Source: Spisula solida (Eukaryota > Mollusca > Bivalvia > Venerida > Mactridae). From it: 64,000 bases of DNA. Position 1 is the stretch's first letter; each line of letters opens with the position of its first letter. The position numbers were made by a program, and so were the translations under genes. Below the pieces are notes generated by a model. It worked only from the letters and a program-made list of their open reading frames with translations. It made no database searches and was not told the origin of the DNA. Positions 45,206 to 57,264 of this stretch are shown in pieces. The stretch covers positions 8,900,817 to 8,964,816 of the forward strand of contig OX365957.1 of assembly GCA_947247005.1 (NCBI GenBank). The letters run 5' to 3'.

Positions 45206-46086
45206 AGTGGCATATCTTGGCGTACCATCCACAAAAGCCTAAATAATCAATTTTAGGTCGAAATTTTTTAACAAATATATTATCTTTTCCATTATCAAAT
45301 CAATTGGGTAGAACATAAATAAGTATGACATTTGTATTTTTCTACCCATCAATGTTTACATACCAAAATCTACTTTCCACGTGCAGAACCTGTTATAAAG
45401 TATCAATAGCAGTTATAAAACATTATGTCATATATTTTAGCCAACATTTCTGTATTTTCATGTACAAAGCTAGTAAATATTTCCATTTTAAACCCATACG
45501 GATGACATAGATTATGATAGTATTCATATCTATACTTGGTCGCAACTTATCTAAAAAGATTTTAAATGCAAACGTTTCTTACAATTAAGTAAAAAGCCAA
45601 TCAATCTAGATGTGTAAAACTACCGAGACTTTAAACAGATTTCTTTGCACGAAATATTCGTGCGTAAATCAATACCACAACTATCAAAACAATAAAACAC
45701 GTAAAATACTCATCTTCCATTCTGCAGTGCGGGTGTTTATTCATCTACATCGACTCGTTCTGCTTATGGAAATCGTCCAACACGGCCATGCAAAACTCTC
45801 GCCATACGAAGGGGTTTCTTGTCCACGTCTCATGGTAGGCATGCAATATCTGGCCCGAACGGGTTCTTCTGTAGAATTCTCCCCAACAGGATAAATGGAA
45901 CGTTTGCACTGTCAGCACTCCATAGTCAAGTGCGTAGCTGTTCGTCAAACTGGCTGACTAAGACAGTCTCAAATTTCAACTGAATCGTCCATAATGTTAA
46001 TCGAAACACTATTTTTACTGAGTCCGATTGTTCTAACGCTAAACATAACGTCTGCTGAATAACTGCGTTAGGTGTGGTCTCACTAT

Positions 46087-46285
46087 CCACAAAAAATTAT
46101 ACGTCTTGTAAGCTCTAAGTGCCCAAAGCTGAATGACCACATACCTTCAATCACTGCGCACGACAACTCGTGCCCTATGGTTACCAACATAACAAGTCCT
46201 GATTCGTGCAATCAGAAGATCTTAACCAATCACAGGAAAGCATTTTCCGTCTTATGCGCTTCGCTTAACCGACAGAAAATAAATA
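46087..46285 (+). repeat. Second copy of segment C
   Basis: Nearly identical to 41568-41769, differing at a few positions (GCTCTAAGTG for GCTCGAAGTG, CGTGCCCTATG for CGTGCGCTATG). It sits about 200 bp inside the right TIR. The plus frame 46072-46323 is a by-product. Confidence 0.9.
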
Positions 46286-46689
46286 ATTTGTGCAGCTCAT
46301 ATTTCCCACAATTTAAAAAATAATCCATGTTTTCTTAGTGAATATAATAGCTGTTTACATAATGCTTCAAAACTATGCAATATATTAAGCATGTTGATTT
46401 TCTTGCTTAGCTGATACACTTTAGAAAAAAATAAGATTTTAAGAAATTTCTAAGTATCTGCTAAGATGCTTTGTGAATACCAGCCCAGGTCTTTCATGTT
46501 GTTTATATGTTAAACATTGTTTCGTGTTTTGATTGTATTGTTGCATATCAATAAGAACACATTTATTTTTTCGAGTAAATATTTTATTAATTGATATTTA
46601 TTGTTATATTCTTTATTATATTTGAAAAGGTATGTCATTTCATTTTAATTGATCAAAGTGAGTTTACACAGCTAAAACAGCATTTAAAC

Positions 46690-47470
46690 CTGGACTGCTC
46701 ACATCGGTTTGAAAAGGTATTCCATTAATTTAAATTGAATAAAATTCAGTTAAAAGCGCGTTTAAACCGAGCTAAACGCTGGCTAAAGTGTGTTCTTTCA
46801 CCGCTAAAACTCGCTTTTAACTCTTCTACTGGGTGGAAAGTTGGTTTCTTAGTGAGCTAAACGTGAGTTTAAAGCGAGTTAAATGCGGGTTTAAACCGTG
46901 TTTAATGCGAGTTTTAACCGTGTTTTTTCACTGCTAAAATTCGCCTTTATCTCGCTTTAAACTCACTTTTAGCTCACTAAGAAACCAACTTTCCACCCAG
47001 TAGAAGTGTGTTAAAGCGAGTTTTTTGACGCATAAAAACTCACTTGCTGGGAAAAAGTTGGCTAAAGTGGGCCTTAAAACCAACTTATTGAAAAAACACT
47101 AAAAACACTCATTCTTGAAAGAAGTGAGCTAAATGTGAGTTTTAAAACCCACTTATGCGAGTTATTCAGCACAGAAAAAAACACACTTAAAACCAACTTA
47201 TTGAAAAAACACACTATTAACCCACTTTCTAGAAATAAGTGAGTTTTAAAACCAACTTATTGAAAAAAAACACTATAAACCCACTTTCTAAAAATAAGTG
47301 GGTTTTAAAACTCACATAAAACCAACTTAAGTGAGTTAAAGCGAGTTAAAACTGTGTTTAAAGCGGGTTTTTCCCGGGTTTTGCTCAGAAAAAATCCAGT
47401 CGGTAAGCTAAAAGACTCGCTTTTAGCACGGTGCGAATACCGCAGGGTTTAACCCGGGTTTTGCTCGCTT
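46690..47470. repeat. Degenerate GAGTTTAAAGCGAGTTAAA-type repeat with 184 bp palindrome
   Basis: The whole stretch is built from variants of GTGAGTTTAAAGCGAGTTAA and its complement, plus AAAACCAACTTATTGAAAAA and CCCACTTTCTAAAAATAAGT. A strong inverted pair lies at 46823-47006, where CTACTGGGTGGAAAGTTGGT and TTCTTAGTGAGCTAAACGTG are mirrored by CACTTTTAGCTCACTAAGAA and ACCAACTTTCCACCCAGTAG. It ends in CCCGGGTTTTGCTC-type sequence that occurs twice (about 47367 and 47446). No gene. Confidence 0.8.
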
Positions 47471-47479
47471 TTTGGAGAA

Positions 47480-48415
47480 GGGTTGTCTCTATGAAATCTA
47501 GGTCAAGTTCGTAACTGGATCATCTGGTGTCAAAAACTAGGTCAATATGTCAAATCAAAGAAAAATCTTGTTAACACTCTAGAGCTCACACTTTTGACAT
47601 AATCTTAATGAAACTTAGTCACAATGTGAACCTCTATTAACTCTAGGTCAAGTTAGCAATTGGGTCACCTGGGGTCAAAAACTAGGTCACAAGGTTACAT
47701 TGAAAAAAAAACCTTGTTAACACTGAGGTCACATTTTTGACATAATCTTAATGAAACTTAGTCACAATGTGAACCTCTATGAACTCTAGGTCAAGTTAGC
47801 ATTTGGGTCACCTGGGGTCAAAAACTAGGTCACAAGGTTACATTGAAGAAAAACCTTGTTGACACTCTAGAGGTCACATTTTTTACCTAATCTTTATGAA
47901 ACTTGGTCACAATGTTTCTGTGTCAATGACATTAAGGTCACCAGGTCAAATCAAAGACAAACTCGTTAACACTCTAGGTCACATTTTTTATATAATCTTA
48001 ATGAAACTAGGTAACAATGTGTATCTCTATAAACTCTAGGTCAAGTTCATAACTGAGTCATCTTGGGTCACAAACTAGGTCACATCAAAGAAAAATATTG
48101 TTAACGCTCCAATGGTCACATTTTTTACCTAACCTTTATGAAACTTGGCCACAATGCTTGTCTCTATGAAATGTAGGTCAAGTTCGTAACTGGGTCATCT
48201 GAGGTCAAATACTAAGTCACCAGATCACATTAAATAAAACCTTGTTTATACTCTATAGAGGTCACATTTTTTACCGCATCTTTATAAAACCTGGCCATAA
48301 AGTGTGTATTTGTAAAATCTACATAACATATTAAGGTCATATCATAACAAATAATGATACTGCCTAAACTGCTAGTTATCAGGTGAGCGCTTTAGGGCCA
48401 AATGGCCCTCTTGTT
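47480..48415 (+). mobile_element. HINE-like tandem core, 5' end not preserved
   Basis: Six units contain AAACTTGGTCACAATG, CTCTAGGTCAAGTTAGCA, GGGTCACCTGGGGTCAAAAA and CTAGGTCACAAGG. The 3' end is AGGTGAGCGCTTTA, hairpin GGGCCAAATGGCCC and TCTTGTT at 48415. It is the same family as 36495-37178. The AGCTCACC start is missing; the core abuts the degenerate repeat at about 47480. Confidence 0.8.
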
Positions 48416-48660
48416 TCTAATTATACTATAAAGTGGACAATACATACACAGAGGAAGGTTTACTAATGGGCTACCGCCTTGGTACGGACAGCGACACATG
48501 TCGTTGGGGGCTTAAACGCTTCACAGTGCACCAAACATCACACTTACACAATAGACAACCTTATAGAACCGGACAGTGTAAACAGATGTTTCCCGCCATG
48601 TAATGCCCTCTAACAAAAAGGCCACAGTGACCGGTAATAAAGGAATGTAACACATGAAAC
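48416..48660 (+). repeat. Copy of the right end of the 7747-9318 repeat and its continuation
   Basis: AATTATACTATAAAGTGGAC and ACACAGAGGAAGGTT match 9277-9314. The following GCTACCGCCTTGGTACGGAC has no partner in the window. Confidence 0.6.
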
Positions 48661-49040
48661 ATTATATAAATGACATCCATCGAGTAGCAACCGAATGTAG
48701 AAAAATGTTAATGCTTCTTGAATATCTTTTAAAGTATACATTTTTCAGTCATAAAATAAGTAATAGTTTGTTCACTGGAGTTATATTGTAAGAATTATAT
48801 ACATTTTAGCAAGATTTGCAATGCTTCACTTGAATGTAAAAGTAATAATATTTATGTTTTGTTTAACTTAAGAATAAATGTATAATAATACATTTATTCT
48901 ATGCTTACTGTTCCCAACATATTTCTATTTGAAGAATAAAATGCTTTTGAAAAACCACGCATAATCCAACTATAGACTATACTCCGTGTCCTTAACCGCT
49001 GAAAGTCCAAGTTTCAGCTGTCAAAAAGCTAAAAGATCTA
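48661..49040. other. No gene recognised
   Basis: AT-rich; AGAATAAATGTATAATAATA with ATTTATTCT near 48880 is a small inverted pair. Confidence 0.4.
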
Positions 49041-49910
49041 GGCTGGTATTCACTAAGCTTCTTAGAAGAAAATATTTCTTAAATCCGCCATAAATTTCTT
49101 AGATATGATATCTTATTTCTAATAAGAAAAGAGGAGCTTTTAATTCATGTGTTTAAAACCGTTTATAGAGCTAGCACAACATCAAGCAATGTGTAACAAT
49201 GACGAACCGCTCCAATATACGTATTAAATAATTCGTTTAGACCGAAAAACTTAGCAATTTATTAAAACGTCATGAAAACGCAAAGTTCAGTGAGAGTTCT
49301 AGGTTAGGTTTCAGAATTCGGGATGTACGTCGATCGGACAAAGGGCGTACGAAAACTGTTCATAGTGGTTCATAGACGTGCGAGCATCGATCCCACCGGT
49401 TCCGCGCATAGCTTCAGTTAAAACAAACTACATGTATAGTATACAAAATATTCAAACATGTAATTCAAACAGAATGTACTGTACGTGAATACAGTATTTT
49501 GTAAGTATTATTTATTATAAACACCCTGTTTTGAATTACGCAAATAAATATTCATGAAACCAAACTAAACATTGTTTTATAATATTATGCATGCATGTTT
49601 TCAAATGATAATAAAAGCGTTTCGAAAATAATCAAGGGCTAATCCCTTGGAAACATTCACGACGTGTTATATTGTATTTCAATGCAGGAGTCCGCCTTCC
49701 GTTTCTACTTTTAGAGCGGAAAATTTTTTTTTCATTGTAACCACTTTAAAATATTTCTCAAATTTAGGATAACATTTTAGCTAAGATATTTCTAAGATGC
49801 TGCTTGAATACAACTTAAGACAAAAATAAAATTTTATTCTTAGCTAAAAAAAATTCTTATCAGTTAAGAAAATCCTATGAAAATATCTAAGAAGCTTTAT
49901 GAATACCAGC
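49041..49910. mobile_element. 870 bp MITE sharing TIRs with the 5.2 kb element
   Basis: Left end GGCTGGTATTCACTAAGCTT with CTTAGA; the reverse complement of the right end is GCTGGTATTCATAAAGCTTC with TTAGAT. The TIR matches that of 41254-46486 in 20 or more positions. The interior is non-coding, with CTAAGATATTTCTAAGATGC and TTCTTAGCTAAAAAAAATTC resembling extended TIR copies near the right end. Confidence 0.75.
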
Positions 49911-50639
49911 TGTAAAGAAGTTCAAAGACCTAGTGTTAGCTGTAAAAAGCTGAAATACATAGCGACAACTAGTTCTAGCAGACTAAACCTTGGTTTAATA
50001 ACACACAGTTTGATGCTGGAAACATGCACATGCAAACACTGTCAGAAGTCGTCGTTATTGTCCAGGGTTATCTGCCATTGGATATGTAAATGTGACGAAA
50101 GAAATATAAGGATTTATTACTGCTAAATTGACAAAGTGACAGTAAAGGGTTTGGCATTTTTCGAATTTAGAATAAAAACATTTTACGCATGAATTCCAAA
50201 AGGAAAACGATACATCATTTTATTTAATAAAATATTTGGCATGTAGTTGAAATTCTCTGAGATTGAGGGCATGATCCAAATATCCTTTTATGGATTACTC
50301 CTTTTTACAAAAAGATCAACCATTATCGGCGATGAAACTAACGAGTGAAATCAATAAAGCATGGATTATTTATTTAAGTGATGATTTTCCTTCTGTGCTA
50401 CCGGTCACAATATTCGCCGACGTATAATTTCATTTTTGGTTGACGGCTGAATACGGTTGAAATCACTGCAACGGATACTCTTGACATTCGTCAGGGGATT
50501 GATGTATAACAGACGATGCTTTCCAATATTGAGATATTTAAAAGTTTGGTTTTTACCCCTTATGTATGTGTGTAGTGTTTTATTTGTGACAAAAGTATAA
50601 ACACATCAAGAGCTGTCATTGTAAGGGACATATGCTCCC
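49911..50639. other. No gene recognised
   Basis: AT-rich; the plus frame 49899-50126 begins in the MITE end and has no motif. Confidence 0.4.
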
Positions 50640-51090
50640 GAAGTGTGATGTTGATAGTATACACAAGTACTTTAGGTTACCACATCGACAGCTTTCATGG
50701 ACATTTCAAGAACCTCATATTTGTTTGAGGTTTCAACCACCAATTCAGCAGATTTGCGGGCTGTTTTGGCATCGTTGGTATCAGGTATTCCGCTTATTCT
50801 TATGTTGTTCTTGCAACTATTGGTCATTTTAATTTGGGCATTCTTTTTGATGGTCGGTATTGACTTCTGTTTTATATCTGAGGAATTAATTTGTTTCATT
50901 TTGTTTTCTTTTTCTAGGCGACTGATCTCCTAGTGAATTTTCTTGTTTTCTTGACATGTATCAAACAACTGACCTTCCAATACGTCAATGTTCTTGATAA
51001 CTGGCCTTATCATGTCTTCATTCATTTCCATTAACATATCTTTTATTGTTGACTTGATTGACGTGTCTCATTTCATAAGGACATTGTTCA
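50640..51090 (-). pseudogene. LINE ORF1 fragment (coiled coil plus RRM-like start)
   Basis: On the minus strand, IKSTIKDMLMEMNEDMIRPV and IKNIDVLEGQLFDTCQENKK lead through one stop to EISRLEKENKMKQINSSDIK. This pattern of hydrophobic heptads is typical of an ORF1p coiled coil. It is followed by SCKNNIRISGIPDTNDAK and AELVVETSNKYEVLEMSMKA VDVV. The N-N-(I/V)-R-I-x-G-I-P block starts the RNA-binding domain of L1-like ORF1 proteins. A stop after VDVVT ends it. ORF1p binds LINE RNA. The ORF2 at 33158-35078 is too far away and of another type to be its partner. Confidence 0.65.
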
Positions 51091-52136
51091 TTTTGAAGTT
51101 ATTTTCAAGACATAGTTTTGATTCATGGCGGTCATTTCTTTAATAATTGTCTTTCATGTCTGTATTTGATTTGCCGTCCCTTTTCCGATTTGTTATTTCC
51201 CCGTAGTATCAGACACAATCAAGGCATGTAAGAACGCTTTATGTCTACGTTTAATAATGTGTTCCCACCTCAAACACATATGCAAAACGAGCAAACTTTA
51301 AACAACATATTTGAATCTACATCGTCTGTATCCGAAACTAATAACATTGTATGATGTTAATTGTTCTACAATATCGTGGCGAAGAACCCTGGACATCGAT
51401 CGAAACAAGCTGAGGATGGCATTGGGAGAATCTAAAGCAAAGACCACTGACCGAATACAGCGGTGAGCTGTGCTACAATGGGAATAAAGAGGATTGAGAA
51501 GTAAGTTGTAAGTAAATAAGTCATTGTTCCACAAACATCATGCCACTGAGTTCATCGACTTACTGAATACATAGTTCAATGTACACGTATTACTCTATTC
51601 TTATCATTTCTCCCGAGAGATGTGTTGTAATACTCCGTCTGAATTTCTCATATTCTGATAACTATAATATTACATTGCACTTTGGAATAGATGATTACAC
51701 AGATAAGTTTCAACTTTGAATCTAGATTGTGTGTATGCTCAGGTGAAGCTATTAGATTTAAATATCAGACACAGTAGATAAGTTGACAGTTTATTGCACT
51801 CAATTAGTTTCATTCTATTATTTCTAATACATTCCATTATGGCACATTTTTTTATGAAAAGTTTCACATTTAGCTTAAGTTTGGTGCAGGTATAATGTCT
51901 GTTCATTATGGACACTTAAAATATTTTAATATATATGATTTATGTCGTTTAAATTTGAAAGCATGTTTACAACAGTGGTATAAGTCGGAGCTACTAAAAC
52001 AATGTGTACATGCAATTTCTTGATTTGATTCTGCATTATTACACATGTTGGCTACTAAGAGTTGCGCCTGCAATATTTCAATATTTTTTATAAATATATC
52101 TGATCACTGACATTGGAATCGGAAACGATATAGACA
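51091..52136. other. No gene recognised
   Basis: AT-rich. The first ~100 bases may extend the ORF1 relic. The minus frame 51298-51534 (78 codons) has no motif. Confidence 0.4.
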
Positions 52137-52260
52137 ATATTCATTTATTTTTATGTTCCATATGGTAATTTGATACTTCACTAACGGTTTTTACACACTT
52201 GTACCTAAACTAGTAAAGTATGAAAGTACCAAATGGAACATAGCAATAAATGAATAATAT
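52137..52260. repeat. 124 bp hairpin
   Basis: ATATTCATTTATTTTTATGT, TCCATATGGTAATTTGATAC and TTCACTA (52137-52183) are mirrored by TAGTAAAGTATGAAAGTACC and AAATGGAACATAGCAATAAA with TGAATAATAT (52211-52260). The loop is about 27 nt. It may be a short MITE; no target duplication is obvious. Confidence 0.75.
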
Positions 52261-52827
52261 CTGAACTATTCACAACGGTTAATCGGGTGTAGTTAAATTA
52301 TTCATTGTCGAATTCTTGTCTATAAATGTAAATGTCATAAGCCCTCTTGGTGATTGACAGTTTTTGAACATTATTTAAGATTCGAACAATTAGGTAACCT
52401 GTCTCTTTCATGATTGCAAGGGGTTCGATATTTACATATCTATGATAATCACAGCTTAATCTGTAATAATCAATCCGCGTGTTTGTCATGACTTAATGAT
52501 ATGTCATGATGCTGTAGCAAGGTGTCGGCTAATGCAAATAAATGTTATCTTCTCATATTCCTGTTATATGACGCGCTGTTAATAGAAATACGTAAAACTG
52601 CGTCAAAGGAAATGCTTATCTATTCTCCGGCATATGCAAGTGTGGCAGCAAAATCTCCCTTTTCAAATAAATATTTACAAAAAAGCAAGATGAACGGGAT
52701 TTTCACACGTTTCAAGAATAGAGTATAAAATGATTTTTGTCATTAGTAAACGAACCGAATTTTATCGATTTGGTAACGTCACATGATTCGTCACACAGGA
52801 TACGTGAGAGCGATAAAAAAGAACATT
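52261..52827. other. No gene recognised
   Basis: AT-rich flank of the foldback-like element. Frames at 52298-52489 and 52522-52728 have no motif. Confidence 0.4.
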
Positions 52828-53017
52828 TAACACGTTGTATTAATAAAACAGCATATATCCAGAGTGCTCAATTTTTTAAAGCAAATTTTAAAAAATCGCA
52901 GTTTAAAATGCTATATAAAAGAGAAAATGAACACAATATTTTTATAACTATATTTATTTTCAATACATTTCGCAAAATATAACTTAAAATGACATGAAAA
53001 AACAGCATAACATGCAT

Positions 53018-54745
53018 GACTCTTAGAACGTTCTAAGAGAATTTGACCAGATCATATAGAACTCCTAAATGTATAATGACCCGCCTCGTAGAACGTTCTA
53101 AGAGAAACATTGGTTCAAAATGTTAAACATTTAACAACAAAATCTCTTAGAACGTGCTAAGAGAAATTGACTAATGTATTTAAATTACATTCTCAAAACA
53201 GAATGACTGATTCTCTTAGAACGTTCTAAGAGAAATAGAACTCTTAATTTTAAAAGTTATTAGACAAAATCAACAAATCTCTTCTAACAAAATTACATTC
53301 CCACCAAATCTCTTAGAACGTTCTATTCTAACAGAATATTTAACAAAATTTGTCTCGAGTATAGACCGTTTTAAGAGAAATTCAACAAATCTCTAAGAAC
53401 GTTCTAAGAGAAAAGTGACCAATACATTTATAACATTCTCAAAGAAAACGGGTGAATCTCTTAGAACGTTCTAAGAGAATATTGAATAAGATTCTACTAC
53501 ATTACCAAACTTTTAACAGAAATTTAACAAATATCTTAGAACGTTCTAAGGGAAATTGACCAATGCATTTTTACATTCTCCATCAAATCTCTTAGAACGT
53601 TCTAACAGAAAATTAAACAAAATTTGTCTCGATTATAGACCGTTTTAATTGAAATTCAACAAATCTCTTAGGACGTTCTAAGAGAAAATGTACCCATACA
53701 TTTATAACATTCTCAAAGAAAATGGGTGAATCTCTTAGAACATTCTAAGAGAATACTGAACAAAATTCTAGTTCATTACAAACTTTTTACAGAAATGTAA
53801 CAAATCTCTTAGAACGTTCTAAGAGAAATTTCACCTATACATTTATAACATTCTGAAAGAAAATGAGCGAATCTCTTAGAACGTTCTAAGAGAATACTGA
53901 ACAAACTTCTACTTCATTACCAAACTTTTAAGAGAAATTCAACAAATCTCTGAGAAAATTTTAAGAGTCATTTTTACATTATCAAAGAAAATTGCTGAAT
54001 CTCTTAGAACGTGCTAAGAGAAATTTATACACAATTTGTTGTTACCATGAAACGTTTTAAGACAAAAGACGAAACTGGTCTTATTCATAAAACGTTAAAA
54101 GCAAAATTAAACGTTCTAAGAGAAATTGACGAATACTGAAAAAAATCTACTTCATTACAAAACTGTTAACAGAAATGTAACAATCTCTTAGAACGTTCTA
54201 AGAAACAGAGCCCTTACAACGTTCTAAGAGAAATTGACGTATGCAATTTTTCATTCTAAGAGAATATTGAACAAAATTCTACTTCATTGCGAAACGTTTT
54301 AACAGATATTTAGCACATCTATCAGAACCTTCTAAGAGAAATTGATGAATCTATTTTTTACATTCTCAAAGGAAATGGGTGAATATCTTAGAACGTTCTA
54401 AGAGAATATTGAACAAATTTCTACTCCATTACAAACCTTGTAACAGAAATTTGACAAATCTCTTAGAACGTTCTAAGAGATATTGACCAATGCATTTTTT
54501 ACATTCTCAAAGAAAACGGTCGAATCTCTTAGAACGTTCTTAGAGAATATTGAACAAAATTCTTCTTCATTACAAAACTTTTTAACAGAAATTTAGCAAA
54601 TCTCTTAGAACGTTCTAAGAGAAATTTATGCAAAATTGGTTTTTATTATAAAGCGTTTTAAGACAAATTCAACAAATCTCTTAGAGCGTTCTAAAAGAAA
54701 TTGACTAATACATTGATTACCTCATAGAAAGGACGTTCTAAGAGA
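53018..54745. repeat. Left palindrome array, AGAACGTTCT
   Basis: I count about 20-25 copies of CTCTTAGAACGTTCTAAGAG, most exact in the central AGAACGTTCT, at intervals of roughly 65-90 bp. Some carry one change (AACGTGCT, GGACGTTC, AACATTC). The spacers are AT-rich and themselves repeated: AAATTCAACAAAT, GACCAATACATTTATAACAT, TCTCAAAGAAAATGGGTGAA, TGAACAAAATTCTACTTCAT. The core fits GAAnnTTC, the inverted heat-shock-element dimer site; whether any factor binds is unknown. Confidence 0.92.
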
Positions 54746-57264
54746 AAATTTACCAATAAATCGATTACATTTTAACTTAGTTCACAGTTCATAGAGCTAA
54801 GGCTCATCACACTATTATAAAATCCGCACATTGTTTCATGTAAATACCATTAGCCATGTGATAGTTGGCTCCGTTGATAAGGATTTCGCCGAATCATTTC
54901 ACTTCATGATGAGGTGTGTTTAACATCACGTTCTGCAACTGAAAAATATATAATAATGTTAACTACATTACTAAATTACAGTAAACCACTAGTACGTGGA
55001 AATAAATGAAGTATGTAATTACGTTTAGTAATGTTGCGGCGATGTATGCCGACCTCAATCAACATTCAAGTATACACAATATGGTTCACGTGTTATGTTT
55101 TTACATGTACCAATGCTTAATATAGCGTATGGAGGGGACACGGAAAATACTTTATTTATAAAGCGTTATTATCAGGTGCACGTGATAATTAATACGTCCG
55201 GACATGACAGTTTACCTAACCACGTGTGTACATGATAACTAACACGTGCGCACTTTGTTGTCGATACTAGCATATGTACACGTGATAAATAAGCATTGTC
55301 TATGTTTCGTCTATTCCACCATACATTTGTTGCATCATCCAATACAATTATCAAAATTGATAACGCGCTTGTATAGGCTATATTGAAAACATAGATATAT
55401 ATTTATTGAAGTACAGTCACAAAGTCATCGCGTATATGGAGCATATTGTGACATACATGGTAACCAAGGTCGAGTAGTAACAACTGAATAAATCAGCGCT
55501 AACTAATAGATATCTCCTGCTAATGGCACGCTGCTCTTTCCATCAAACGTCTGAACCAGATATAACACGGGGATATAAATCTGTACTTTTGTTTTTTTCG
55601 GACACCGGCTGATATGTGATAGTGACATACGATATGTGAGAATGTCGCCAAGTAGTTATTTATAGATAACATATATAGTACGTATTAGGTTGGTGACAAT
55701 TAGATATTAGGAAGTTCGTGAAGCAGTACGTGTCACGTGTACTTCACGTCCAAACCCATCGGCACAATGCCAGATCCATTCCTTATAAATTGCTACTTTT
55801 ATTATTTTGCTGGAGTTATTAGTTTTGAAATTATTTAGAAACAGAGTTAACCCCGAATAAACCAAGATCAAATATCCGAAATATGCAGTGAACGGGCTTT
55901 AAGCCGAGGTGGCCGCATTGCGTGTCTGTTATAAACGGTCAGGGGTAAGAGGTGCAAGTAAGAATGTTCATCCATTTTTTATTTTTTGGCCAAAAGTATC
56001 GCGAACCATTCTGCACTGTACCAATATCTGTTTCAATTCAGAATATCTCGAACAATTAATCCGGAAATTCCGAAAAAATAACGGGTTTTATCCTAGTACA
56101 TGTATAATGTCGACATAGTGAATAATCAAATTATGCAAAGACCTAAATATACACAGATTGGACACTTAATTGAAAACGGGGAGAAAATGCAAAATGGCAT
56201 GCAGCAGATGTTGATACCTGGCATGAACGCTTTTGTTTGTCATCCTTTTTTAATGACCAATATCTCATTTTGAAGAGCTAGGTTTCTTCTACTGTGTGAC
56301 GTAACTTATTTTGTTCTATCTCATACAGAATTCAGAAAATTATTGTTTGAATTAGGCAAATTTGGTATTTTCTGATAAAATTGGAATTTCCATTAAAATG
56401 AGAGTATGTCTGGCTCTTTGAGGTATAATGTTTTATTTCTTGACTGATATCAATAAATTAGGATTCATTTTAAAGCAGAATAATAAATCTATTGCATAAA
56501 CCTATAAGTTTTTTCCCACGTACACGAAAACAGGAGATATAAGGAATTAAAAACAAACGAGATTTCGCGAGATTTCAGAAGACTGCCGCGAGATATTGCG
56601 AGATTTGGTAGATCTTTCCAATCTTTGTATATTTAGGTCTTTGAATTATGTTAGTGTTCATTTCATCAAAATGTAGGGTCAATGTTGTTGGACCATTGCA
56701 AACAAATGCATTCATATCATATTTACAAAATGTATCTTTTACATCATATAACAAGCCTAGACAGACACCCGCTGCGTAAATTACGCTACAACTATTGGGT
56801 TATCAGTCGTAATATATCAGATTTGAGCGTCACCTAGGATTTCAAAATAGCCTGACTTTTGGAAACTAAATGTATACAATACATATTTATTTATTGCAGT
56901 TATTGGGTTTTATGAGCTACACTCTATGTCTGTGTAAATCGGAAGTCATACACATACTATAATATTATTTAATTTATGAGAATAAATGACATTTACTCGA
57001 CGCTGGCAAACCCATCCTATATCAAATAAAAAATATTCAGTTTAAACAACCTCGTGGTAAGTATGATACGTACTGATTTGCCGAGTGTTTCTAAGCTCTC
57101 AGTAACTCGTGGTTTCAACCACACATCTGTGAATTTTTAAAACGTATCAACCAGCGCATCACCCATGGTACGCCACCTCTGAAAATACATGAATAAAATG
57201 CATAATGCGCATGTACAACGTATCCTGAAATGAAACTTCCAATCAAGTATATACATGTAGTTCA
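54746..57264. other. Central part of the foldback-like element; no gene
   Basis: Non-coding and AT-rich. It contains a diverged copy of dispersed repeat X at 55965-56130 (TTTTGGCCAAAAGTATCGCG, GAATATCTCGAACAATTAAT, GGGTTTTATCC). ACGTGATAA-type motifs cluster at 55180-55290 (TGCACGTGATAATTAATACG, TGTACATGATAACTAACACG, GTACACGTGATAAATAAGCA). GAGATTTCGCGAGATTTCAG with CGCGAGATATTGCGAGATTT is a small repeat near 56560-56610. Confidence 0.55.

Larger units (their letters stand above)
41254..46486. mobile_element. 5.2 kb non-coding TIR element
   Basis: The left end GGGCTGGTATTCACAAAGCA with TCTTA and the right end TAAGATGCTTTGTGAATACC with AGCCC are exact inverted repeats of about 25 bp. The same TIR type, GGCTGGTATTCACTAAGCTT, closes the MITE at 49041-49910. 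The interior has no convincing protein. It contains a tandem-like terminal arrangement: segment A (41323-41419), spacer, segment C (41568-41769), a second A (41767-41872), about 4.2 kb of unique sequence, and a second C (46087-46285). A large non-autonomous transposon is the simplest reading; a nested LTR-type derivative is the alternative. Confidence 0.75.

Noticed and set aside
50632..50933. Plus-strand ORFs reading as membrane segments
   Set aside because: They are the complement of the ORF1 coiled-coil and RNA-binding fragment on the minus strand.
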